From Pseudomonas endophytica (GTDB lineage: Bacteria; Pseudomonadota; Gammaproteobacteria; Pseudomonadales; Pseudomonadaceae): a DNA stretch of 64,000 nt. Below the pieces are notes generated by a model. The model saw only the letters and a program-made list of their open reading frames with translations, did not search any database and was not told the origin of the DNA. Location: positions 1 through 64,000 of the forward strand of contig NZ_LLWH01000046.1 in the NCBI RefSeq assembly GCF_001411475.1, given 5' to 3'. This document shows, in pieces, positions 57,253 through 64,000 of this stretch; position 1 is the first letter of the stretch, and every line of letters begins with the position of its first letter. The translations under genes and the position numbers were made by a program.

Positions 57253-57915
57253 ATGAGTGCTTATGCGGTGTTGCCGTTCATCTCTTCAAGAACCAATGCT
57301 CGACCCGTGGCTGCTAGGTCCTGTGTCGATGAGGTTTACGCCCGCGTGCTGGACGCTATTGTTGAACAACGCTTACCACCCGATAGCCGCCTAAGCGAAG
57401 AGCGCTTAGGCCGCGAATTTGGAGCCAGTCGCTTGCAGATTCGTCGCGTGCTTTCGTTACTGACTTATCAGCAAGTCATCACGTTGCAGGCCAACGTAGG
57501 CGCGCGGATTGCCGTACCGTCTGACGAGCAAGTGCGAGAAGCCCTGCATGCCCGACGCCTGACAGAACTGGCCTTAATACCAATGGCTTGTCGGCAGGCA
57601 CAAAAGCACGACGTAGACCACCTGCAGCACTTGATTGAACGCCAGCGTCAGGCTCACGTTAGTCATCAGCGTGGCCTCGCTATTCGTCTAGCAGGGGCAT
57701 TTCATCTGCATTTAGCACAGATGGCCGGGAACGCCCCTCTGGCGCAGTTCCTTGCCAATCTGATGCCGATGACCTCTCTGGCCCTTGCACGCTGCTCACA
57801 ACTGCCGCAGGTGTGGCAACAACACGTTGCGATGCTCAACGCTGTGGAAAAACACGATGAGGCCACCGCCGTTGCCTTGTTGAGTCAATACCTTGATGGC
57901 CTCACGCCAGAGTGA
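57253..57915 (+). CDS. Second GntR-family transcriptional regulator
   Basis: A 220-residue GntR protein of the FadR/VanR type starting at 57253 (AGGAG seven bases upstream). HTH: VYARVLDAIVEQRLPPDSRL followed by SEERLGREFGASRLQIRRVL. The C-terminal FCD domain (ALHARRLTELALIPMACRQA, RLAGAFHLHLAQMAGNAPLA, with His-x3-His spacing) is shorter and more divergent. It follows the first regulator by 25 bp. Two tandem regulators from one family beside one symporter is uncommon; they may answer to different ligands or control each other. No catabolic gene follows, so the target pathway is not visible. Confidence 0.87.
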   Translation: MSAYAVLPFISSRTNARPVAARSCVDEVYARVLDAIVEQRLPPDSRLSEERLGREFGASRLQIRRVLSLLTYQQVITLQANVGARIAVPSDEQVREALHARRLTELALIPMACRQAQKHDVDHLQHLIERQRQAHVSHQRGLAIRLAGAFHLHLAQMAGNAPLAQFLANLMPMTSLALARCSQLPQVWQQHVAMLNAVEKHDEATAVALLSQYLDGLTPE

Positions 57916-57952
57916 GCGGCTAGGAGGCGCAAGGGTTTATAGCCGCAACAGA

Positions 57953-58921
57953 TCAGAGGGTCAGTTGCGCAAAGCCTTCGCGAATCTTGGCCTCAGGTAG
58001 ATCATCGGCAATAAAGACCATCACGCTTTCGCGCGTTTCACCGTCAGCCCATTCGGTATCCCAATCAAAGCCGTACAGTTTCAGTACGCCCTGGAACACC
58101 AGCCGCCGGTCTTCGCCAGCGATATTCAATACACCTTTGTAACGCAGCAGTTGCTTGCCGTGTTCTTCGAGCAGGTCGTTCATAAACGCGCTCAGGCTGT
58201 CGATATCCAGCGGTTTTTCAGTGCGCAATACCACGCTGGAGATACGGTCAACCGAGGCCGCAGGCTGTACCGGGCGCAAGCTCACACTGCCACCCAAGTC
58301 GGCATTGAGGTTAAACCCGCGCACATCTAGCAGCTCTGTGAGGTCTATTTTGCCGTGCTCGACCACGCGAATCGGTGCGCGACGGTTGATCCGCGTCAGC
58401 CGCTCACATAAGGCATCAAACGTGGTGTCGTCGACTAAATCACGCTTGCTCACTAACAGTCGATCGGCAAAACCGATCTGTGCCTGAGCGATGGTTTGGC
58501 TCAGGTGAACGTCGGCATGGGCGGCATCGACCAAAGTGATGATGCCGTCCAGCAGATAGCGCTCGCGCAACTCTTCATCAATGAAAAAGGTTTGCGCCAC
58601 TGGTGCTGGGTCGGCTAACCCCGTGCATTCGATCACTAAACGATCAAAGGCAATTTCGCCGCTGTCCAGCCGTTCAAGCAGCAGGTACAGCGCTTTGGTT
58701 AGGTCGGTGTGAATGGTGCAGCACACGCAACCATTGGCCAGGGTCATGACTTGCACCGGCTCGTCGCCCAGCAGTTGGGTGTCGATACCAGCGTCGCTGA
58801 ATTCGTTTTCGATCACGGCAATTTTGAGCCCGTGTTCGGCTTTGAGCAGATAACGCAGCAACGTAGTTTTACCGGCGCCAAGAAACCCGCTCAGGATGGT
58901 GACGGGGATGGGAGATGACAT
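57953..58921 (-). CDS. yjiA: CobW/YjiA family GTPase (COG0523)
   Basis: A 322-residue G3E GTPase of the metal-chaperone family. GTP motifs: Walker A GFLGAGKTTLL at 12-22, metal-binding CxCC motif C65-V-C67-C68 in NGCVCCTIHTDL, Walker B ECTGLADP and G4 SKRD; a C-terminal CobW_C domain begins near residue 220. The start at 58921 gives MSSPIPVTILSGFLGAG. It lies on the same strand as yjiX and cstA, conserving the yjiY(cstA)-yjiX-yjiA trio of enterics. A role in metal delivery for the transporter or a partner enzyme is only suspected. Confidence 0.92.
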   Translation of the reverse strand: MSSPIPVTILSGFLGAGKTTLLRYLLKAEHGLKIAVIENEFSDAGIDTQLLGDEPVQVMTLANGCVCCTIHTDLTKALYLLLERLDSGEIAFDRLVIECTGLADPAPVAQTFFIDEELRERYLLDGIITLVDAAHADVHLSQTIAQAQIGFADRLLVSKRDLVDDTTFDALCERLTRINRRAPIRVVEHGKIDLTELLDVRGFNLNADLGGSVSLRPVQPAASVDRISSVVLRTEKPLDIDSLSAFMNDLLEEHGKQLLRYKGVLNIAGEDRRLVFQGVLKLYGFDWDTEWADGETRESVMVFIADDLPEAKIREGFAQLTL

Positions 58922-58956
58922 ACGCAAGTCTCCAAAAATGGGAGCCAAAAAACGAC

Positions 58957-59015
58957 TGTAGGAACGAGCTTGCCTCACGATCACTTAAACGATCGCAAAC
59001 AAGCTCGCTCCCACA
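58957..59015. repeat. REP-like doublet (class A variant)
   Basis: Arms TGTAGGAACGAGCTTGCCTC and AACAAGCTCGCTCCCACA with GATCACTTAAACGATC between. It sits inside the yjiX-yjiA intergenic gap of the same-strand cluster and may reduce expression of yjiA relative to cstA-yjiX. Confidence 0.88.
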
Positions 59016-59029
59016 GAAGGTCTAGCTAA

Positions 59030-59227
59030 TTAACAGCACTTAGGCCCGCCCTTGCCTCCGTAACGGGCTTCTTGGCGTTCCCTGAAGAACGCCTCGTAGC
59101 TCATCACCGGCTTGTCCGGGTGCTTGGTTTGCATATGCTCGACGTAATTGTCGTAGTCGGGCATGCCGACCATCAGGCGTGCAGCCTGACCGAGGTATTT
59201 ACCGAGGCGACTCAGGTCATTGAACAT
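59030..59227 (-). CDS. yjiX: YbdD/YjiX family small protein
   Basis: A 65-residue protein, [20 protein letters not shown], with the family signature [20 protein letters not shown] and a C-terminal GGKGGPKCC. The family is always found next to CstA/BtsT-type transporters. The double cysteine at the end could bind metal, which fits the CxCC GTPase nearby, but that is inference. It follows cstA by 12 bp. Confidence 0.94.
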   Translation of the reverse strand: MFNDLSRLGKYLGQAARLMVGMPDYDNYVEHMQTKHPDKPVMSYEAFFRERQEARYGGKGGPKCC

Positions 59228-59239
59228 AATTGCAATCCT

Positions 59240-61309
59240 CTATCGTGCATCCGGCATAGCCTGGAAAGGTGTTTCTTTGTCCGTACGCTCTTTGTTGCCC
59301 CAAGCGGCGATGCCGACTTTGAGCGCGTAGAACAAGATGCTGAATACCACGAACAGGAACAATACGGTCAGACCCGCATTGGTGTACGCGTTGATGATCA
59401 CGTGCTGCATCTGGTCGATGTTTTTCGCCGGTGCAATCACTTGGCCTGCATCCAGCGCCGTGCTGTATTTTTTCGCCAGCGACAGGAAGCCAATCGCCGG
59501 GTTAGCGTCGAACAGCTTGATGAAGCCTGCAGTGGTGGTGCAGATCAGCAGCCACACAGCGGGCAGCATCGTGACCCAAATGTAGCGTTGACGCTTCATT
59601 TTGATCAGCACAACCGTTGCCAGCATCAGCGCGATACCTGCCAGCATCTGGTTAGAGATACCGAACAGCGGCCACAAGGTATTGATACCGCCCAGTGGGT
59701 CAATCACGCCTTGGTACAGCAAGTAACCCCACATCGCTACGCAACCTGCGGTCGCGATCAGGTTAGCGGTCCAAGATTCAGTGCGCTTGAGTGCTGGCAC
59801 GAAGCTACCCAGCAGGTCTTGCAGCATGAAGCGGCCCGCACGGGTACCGGCATCAACAGCGGTCAAAATGAACAAGGCTTCAAACAGAATGGCGAAGTGA
59901 TACCAGAACGCCATTGTGTTTTCGCCCGGCAGCACGTGGTGCAGGATCTGCGCAATACCAACAGCCAGTGTCGGCGCGCCGCCAGCACGGGCCAGAACGG
60001 TGGTTTCACCGATGTCTTTGGCCAATGCGGTCAGTTGATCCGGGGTAATCGCAAAGCCCCAGCTGGTCACGGTTTGCGCCACAGTCACCACATCACCACC
60101 AACAATGGCGGCCGGGCTGTTCATAGCGAAGTACACACCCGGCTCGATCACCGAAGCGGCAACCATTGCCATGATGGCCACGAAGGACTCCATGAGCATG
60201 CCGCCGTAGCCGATGTAACGGGCGTTGGCTTCGTTATCCAGCAGTTTAGGCGTAGTACCTGAAGAGATCAGTGCGTGGAAACCCGACACCGCGCCGCAGG
60301 CAATGGTGATGAACAGGAACGGGAATAGACCGCCCTTCCAAACTGGGCCGTTGCCGTCGATGAACTGAGTCACGGCCGGCATTTTCAGCTCGGGCATGGT
60401 GACCAGAATGCCGATAGCCAGCGCAATGATGGTGCCGATTTTCAGGAACGTGGAAAGGTAGTCACGCGGCGCAAGCACCAGCCACACCGGCAAAACCGCC
60501 GCCACAAAGCCATAACCGATCAACATCCAAGTGATTTGCACACCGGTGAAGGTGAACACCGGAGCCCACTCTGGGCTTGCCCCAATTTGACCACCCAGCC
60601 AGATCGAGCCGAGCAACAACAGCACACCGATAAGCGAAATTTCACCGATGCGGCCCGGGCGGATGTAGCGCATGTAAATGCCCATAAACATCGCAATCGG
60701 GATGGTTGCCATCACCGTGAACATGCCCCATGGGCTTTCGGCCAAGGCTTTAACCACGATCAACGCCAACACCGCGAGGATGATGATCATGATCAGGAAG
60801 CAGCCAAACAGCGCGATGGTGCCGGGCACCTTGCCCATTTCTTCGCGCACCATGTCACCCAAGGAGCGACCGTTGCGACGTGTGGACAAGAACAAGACCA
60901 TAAAGTCTTGAACCGCGCCCGCCAGTACCACACCGGCAATCAGCCACAGCGTGCCAGGCAGGTAGCCCATTTGCGCAGCCAGTACCGGGCCGACCAAGGG
61001 GCCAGCACCTGCGATGGCGGCAAAGTGGTGTCCGAAAAGAATATGTTTATTGGTTGGTACGTAGTCCAGACCATCGTTATTGAGCACCGCGGGGGTTGCA
61101 CGACGCGGATCCAGTTGCATCACTCGCGTTGCAATAAACAGGCTGTAATAACGGTAAGCAACGAGATAGATCGCCACCGCTGCGACAACAATCCACAGCG
61201 CGTTGATCGCCTCACCCCGGCGTAATGCCACTACGCCAAGGGCGCACGCTCCTACAATTGCCAGCAGCAGCCACGGAAGGTGGCGTAGCAGGCTATTTTT
61301 ATTATTCAT
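59240..61309 (-). CDS. cstA: CstA/BtsT-family carbon starvation (pyruvate/peptide) transporter
   Basis: A 689-residue polytopic inner-membrane protein with about 16-18 hydrophobic segments. The start MNNKNSLLRHLPWLLLAIVG at 61309 is preferred over one 21 codons upstream. Family hallmarks include HFAAIAGAGPLVGPVLAAQM, SLGDMVREEMGKVPG and LPVWLVLAPRDYLSTFLK. E. coli CstA and BtsT carry peptides and pyruvate; P. aeruginosa PA4606 is the syntenic CstA. With yjiX and yjiA it forms a leftward cluster. It is probably induced on carbon limitation; no CRP or BtsR site was identified by eye. Confidence 0.93.
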   Translation of the reverse strand: MNNKNSLLRHLPWLLLAIVGACALGVVALRRGEAINALWIVVAAVAIYLVAYRYYSLFIATRVMQLDPRRATPAVLNNDGLDYVPTNKHILFGHHFAAIAGAGPLVGPVLAAQMGYLPGTLWLIAGVVLAGAVQDFMVLFLSTRRNGRSLGDMVREEMGKVPGTIALFGCFLIMIIILAVLALIVVKALAESPWGMFTVMATIPIAMFMGIYMRYIRPGRIGEISLIGVLLLLGSIWLGGQIGASPEWAPVFTFTGVQITWMLIGYGFVAAVLPVWLVLAPRDYLSTFLKIGTIIALAIGILVTMPELKMPAVTQFIDGNGPVWKGGLFPFLFITIACGAVSGFHALISSGTTPKLLDNEANARYIGYGGMLMESFVAIMAMVAASVIEPGVYFAMNSPAAIVGGDVVTVAQTVTSWGFAITPDQLTALAKDIGETTVLARAGGAPTLAVGIAQILHHVLPGENTMAFWYHFAILFEALFILTAVDAGTRAGRFMLQDLLGSFVPALKRTESWTANLIATAGCVAMWGYLLYQGVIDPLGGINTLWPLFGISNQMLAGIALMLATVVLIKMKRQRYIWVTMLPAVWLLICTTTAGFIKLFDANPAIGFLSLAKKYSTALDAGQVIAPAKNIDQMQHVIINAYTNAGLTVLFLFVVFSILFYALKVGIAAWGNKERTDKETPFQAMPDAR

Positions 61310-61431
61310 GTTTGAATTCCGGCCAGTTGGACAAGAAGGACTGCCTTCGCAGTGTAGCGCTCCTGTGTCCAAAGGCCACCCCCTTACCTTGGTCTAGAGC
61401 CTTCTTTTGCAGATTTCTGCTTGGCGGAGGT

Positions 61432-61710
61432 TTAAATAAAACGCCGATGTAAGTCAGGAAAAATCAACTGAGCAAACCACACAGGAAAACCCGGATGTAA
61501 CAGCCGAGACTTGGGCGACGGACTGTCTACCACGCCCAACTGCACCAGTTGCTTTAACTGGTAGATGGCCGTTCGCTCATCTAACCCCATAAACACATTG
61601 AAGTCTTTGCGCGATACAGCACCTTGGGTGTAAGCATCTGATCCCCCATCGCAACCCTGTCGACAGTGATCGGATCAAACAGTAGCGGCTCAAGCTAGCC
61701 TATTGCGTTG
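61432..61710 (-). pseudogene. 3' remnant of a Fic-like / HTH-tailed protein gene
   Basis: On the minus strand from about 61650 to the stop at 61434-61432 the frame reads QGAVSRKDFNVFMGLDERTA, IYQLKQLVQLGVVDSPSPKS, RLLHPGFPVWFAQLIFPDLH, RRFI. It resembles the winged-helix tail of some Fic-family proteins. Upstream (61710-61635) another frame reads EPLLFDPITVDRVAMGDQML, so at least one frameshift separates them, and no start or Fic motif (HxFxxGNGR) is present. The gene is truncated. 61711-61853 is AT-rich with no gene. Confidence 0.5.
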
Positions 61711-61853
61711 TAAACGCCTGTGATTGCTCGACTCTTTTGCACATTTATTTGCACAAATTGTTTTAGGGAAAACCCTTTAAACACGAGTCAAATCCGACGT
61801 TATCCGACAAAACATAACTCGCCTATTGCAGATTATTTTACAGATTCAAAACC

Positions 61854-63221
61854 CTATTCAAACAGCGCGTCCAGCGCTTGCTCCAGTCGGGTCACACCGA
61901 TCACCTTTAAGCCCGGCGGGGATTCTTTGGGCGCGTTGCCTTTAGGCACGATGGCGCGTTTAAAGCCGTGTTTGGCCGCTTCTTTCAAACGCTCTTGGCC
62001 ACTCGGCACCGGGCGCACTTCACCGGACAAGCCGACTTCGCCAAACACCAGTAAGTCGTGAGGCAGCGGCCGGTTGCGCAAACTGGACATGACGGCAGCC
62101 ATCAAAGCCAAATCGGAGGCGGTTTCAAGCACTTTGACCCCGCCTACAACGTTAAGAAATACGTCTTGGTCGTGAGTCGGGATACCACCATGGCGATGCA
62201 GAACAGCCAGTAGCATGGCCAGCCGGTTTTGATCCAAGCCCAGGGTCACGCGGCGCGGGTTGGACATATGACTGTCGTCAACTAGCGCCTGCACTTCCAC
62301 CAACATGGGCCGCGTCCCTTCCCAAGTTGCCATTACGACGCTGCCAGGGACTTCTTCCTGGGCACGCGTCAGAAAGATCGCAGAAGGATTGGAGACTTCT
62401 TTCAAGCCTTTGTCGGTCATTCCGAAAACGCCCAGTTCGTTGACGGCGCCAAAACGGTTTTTAACCGCGCGCAGCAAGCGCAACCGCCCGTCGGACTCGC
62501 CCTCGAAGTACAAAACAGTGTCCACCATGTGCTCCAGCACGCGAGGCCCAGCGAGGGCGCCTTCTTTGGTGACGTGGCCAACCAGAAAAATCGCCGTGCC
62601 GCTGGATTTGGCATAACGCACCAACAACGCCGCGCTCTCGCGCACTTGGGATACACCGCCTGGAGCAGATTGCAGTTGCTCGGTGAAAATGGTCTGGATC
62701 GAGTCGATCACCATGACCTTGGGCTTTTCAAGCTTGGCAGTGGCGATGATGTTTTCGATGCAGGTTTCGGTCATCACCTTGAGCTGGTCTTGAGGCAAGC
62801 CTAGACGCCGGGCGCGCATGGCCACTTGTTGCTGGGATTCCTCACCGGTGACGTACAGCGCCGGCATGCGCACGGCCATCTGACACAGGGTTTGCAGCAA
62901 GATGGTGGATTTACCAATGCCAGGGTCGCCACCGATCAACACCACAGAGCCGTCAACCAGACCGCCACCGAGCACCCGATCCAGCTCACCAGATGCGGTT
63001 GAAAAGCGCGGAATCTCTTCGATACTGACTTCAGCTAGGGTCTTGATTTGAGCTTGCTGTCCGGTCCAGCCCGTGCGGCCGCTGGGTGGCGCAGCCGAAC
63101 CGCTTTCTACGACTGTTTCAACCAAGGTGTTCCAGACGCCGCATTCTGCGCACTGCCCGGCCCACTTGGGGAAGGTTGCACCGCACTCAGTGCAGCCAAA
63201 TATGCGCTTAGCCTTGGCCAT
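61854..63221 (-). CDS. radA: DNA repair protein RadA (Sms)
   Basis: A branch-migration helicase of recombinational repair, 455 residues. N-terminal zinc finger C10-x2-C13 ... C24-x2-C27, RecA-like ATPase with Walker A GGDPGIGKST at 97-106, the RadA-specific KNRFG motif (RAVKNRFGAVNELG), and a C-terminal Lon-protease-like domain (about 270-455: LDQNRLAMLLAVLHRHGGI, PLPHDLLVFGEVGLSGEVRP) lacking protease residues. Full length and standard. Divergent from mscL. Confidence 0.97.
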   Translation of the reverse strand: MAKAKRIFGCTECGATFPKWAGQCAECGVWNTLVETVVESGSAAPPSGRTGWTGQQAQIKTLAEVSIEEIPRFSTASGELDRVLGGGLVDGSVVLIGGDPGIGKSTILLQTLCQMAVRMPALYVTGEESQQQVAMRARRLGLPQDQLKVMTETCIENIIATAKLEKPKVMVIDSIQTIFTEQLQSAPGGVSQVRESAALLVRYAKSSGTAIFLVGHVTKEGALAGPRVLEHMVDTVLYFEGESDGRLRLLRAVKNRFGAVNELGVFGMTDKGLKEVSNPSAIFLTRAQEEVPGSVVMATWEGTRPMLVEVQALVDDSHMSNPRRVTLGLDQNRLAMLLAVLHRHGGIPTHDQDVFLNVVGGVKVLETASDLALMAAVMSSLRNRPLPHDLLVFGEVGLSGEVRPVPSGQERLKEAAKHGFKRAIVPKGNAPKESPPGLKVIGVTRLEQALDALFE

Positions 63222-63447
63222 CTGAACTCCCTACAAAAAGACCGATGATAGCCCACCCGATGGCTATCAGTACCACAGCCTTGCATGGATCCCGTTGTAG
63301 CGGTGTCCAGACCAGGGTGGCAAAAAACCATCGGGCGCTAAACTTATGCGCCCTAGACGGGTCAACCCGTGTGCGGGCTGGCAAGCGAGATTTGCAAGGC
63401 TGATTTACACTGCAACCACCAACCTCATCTGTAACAAGGAATAACCA

Positions 63448-63861
63448 ATGAGCGTGTTAAGTGAGTTCAAGGCCTTCGCGGTCAAAGGAAACGTGGTCGA
63501 TATGGCCGTGGGTATCATCATCGGCGCAGCATTCGGCAAAATCGTTTCGTCCTTCGTCGGCGATGTGGTCATGCCTCCTTTGGGTCTGTTGATCGGAGGA
63601 GTGGACTTCACTGATCTGGCCGTTACGCTCAAAGCGGCGGTCGGAGATGCACCGGCAGTCGTGCTGGCGTACGGTAAATTCATTCAGACCGTGATCGACT
63701 TCGTGATTGTGGCGTTTGCGATCTTTTTAGGCGTTAAGGCGATTAACCGCCTGCGCCGTGAAGAAGCGGTGGCACCCAGCACTCCCCCGTTGCCTTCTAA
63801 AGAAGAGCAACTACTGGGTGAGATTCGCGACCTGCTTAAAGCGCAAAATAAACAGCCCTAA
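63448..63861 (+). CDS. mscL: Large-conductance mechanosensitive channel
   Basis: A 137-residue pore-forming protein that opens under membrane tension during osmotic downshock. It shows the N-terminal amphipathic helix and TM1 ([40 protein letters not shown]), a periplasmic loop, TM2 ([20 protein letters not shown]) and the cytoplasmic helix with [26 protein letters not shown] precedes the ATG. A single-gene unit with its own terminator. Confidence 0.98.
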   Translation: MSVLSEFKAFAVKGNVVDMAVGIIIGAAFGKIVSSFVGDVVMPPLGLLIGGVDFTDLAVTLKAAVGDAPAVVLAYGKFIQTVIDFVIVAFAIFLGVKAINRLRREEAVAPSTPPLPSKEEQLLGEIRDLLKAQNKQP

Positions 63862-63876
63862 TGCGCCAAGTTAAAA

Positions 63877-63904
63877 TAACGGCGCCCTAGGGCGCCGTTA
63901 TTAA
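63877..63904 (+). terminator. Rho-independent terminator between mscL and the next gene
   Basis: Perfect stem TAACGGCGCC-CTAG-GGCGCCGTTA with T/A-rich flanks, 15 bp past the mscL stop; it can serve the gene arriving from the right too. Confidence 0.88.
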
Positions 63905-63926
63905 TTAATAAACACGCTTACTGTAA

Positions 63927-64000
63927 TCACCAGTAGTTCTCTACAGCGACTTGGCCAGGGCGACGCGTCAAATTCAGCTGCAGGTCTCGCTCTTTCAATA
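63927..64000 (-). CDS. 3' end of a probable ferredoxin-NADP reductase-type oxidoreductase
   Basis: Only the last 24 codons are in the window: LKERDLQLNLTRRPGQVAVE followed by NYW and TGA. The -RRxPGQxxxENYW ending is what I remember for ferredoxin/flavodoxin-NADP reductases (Fpr), whose C-terminal aromatic stacks on FAD, and P. aeruginosa PA4615 beside mscL is annotated as an oxidoreductase. Most of the gene is outside, so this stays tentative. Confidence 0.5.
   Translation of the reverse strand, partial: LKERDLQLNLTRRPGQVAVENYW

Noticed and set aside
59072..60262. A 396-codon plus-strand frame
   Set aside because: It lies entirely antisense to cstA, is rich in His, Gln and Arg as shadow frames are, and matches no family; cstA is certain.

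Overview
The window is a stretch of the core chromosome of a Pseudomonas species. Gene order matches what I remember of the P. aeruginosa PA4528-PA4615 neighbourhood (pilD-coaE-yacG, clpB-pgeF-rluD-bamD, thiO, minor pilins, ispH-fkpB-lspA-ileS-ribF-murJ-rpsT, proB-obg-rpmA-rplU-ispB, morA-glyA, cstA block, radA-mscL). The many REP palindromes of the TAGGAGCGAGCTTGCTCGCGA and TAGGAGCTGCCGCAGGCTGCGA types, a gadB gene, and a morA of about 1285 codons point to the P. fluorescens/putida side of the genus, perhaps the fluorescens-fragi side. That placement is inference, because no search was run.

Layout. 1-1.7 kb: DNA alkylation repair (ogt 3' overlap, Ada-Zn/AraC/AlkA fusion). 1.9-5.5 kb: type IV pilus genes pilA | pilC-pilD, then coaE-yacG, without pilB. 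5.7-9.4 kb: a DUF1780 gene with an overlapping small gene, type II NADH dehydrogenase, and glutamate decarboxylase. 9.6-10.0 kb: a decayed glutaminase gene. 10.3 kb: tRNA-Pro and tRNA-Asn with a strong stable-RNA promoter. 10.7-16.6 kb: clpB with a heat-shock promoter, pgeF-rluD, bamD. 16.7-20.7 kb: thiO and a reduced, rearranged minor pilin cluster (pilV-W-X-E leftward, fimT rightward). 20.7-28.6 kb: overlapping isoprenoid/lipoprotein/translation operon and rpsT. 28.8-33.8 kb: creA, proB, obg, rpmA-rplU and ispB. 34-46 kb: small conserved proteins, a Fur-box-controlled gene, two FKBP/membrane genes, a large lipoprotein, a Lon-like protease, DUF3015 and DUF4105 proteins, chorismate mutase, a Gre-like factor and gdhA. 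46.3-46.8 kb: a tandem REP array. 46.8-54 kb: ettA, morA, glyA. 54-55.1 kb: gene-poor, with REPs and a broken small gene. 55.2-57.9 kb: DctA-type symporter with two GntR regulators. 58-61.3 kb: yjiA-yjiX-cstA. 61.4-61.7 kb: a decayed gene tail. 61.9-64 kb: radA, mscL and the end of a probable ferredoxin-NADP reductase.

Functionally most genes are housekeeping. The type IV pilus content is incomplete: pilin, platform protein, prepilin peptidase and minor pilins remain, but the assembly ATPase (pilB), the tip adhesin pilY1 and the pilSR regulators are absent from the places where P. aeruginosa carries them. Glutamate metabolism recurs (gadB, glutaminase remnant, gdhA, proB) but at scattered loci.

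I found no convincing undescribed multi-gene system. The most unusual things are the tandem array built from two-class REP doublets (46345-46772) with a second copy of its spacer near 54.8 kb, the stripped type IV pilus locus, the glutaminase pseudogene beside gadB, a short element with inverted ends between obg and rpmA, and a few uncharacterised conserved genes.
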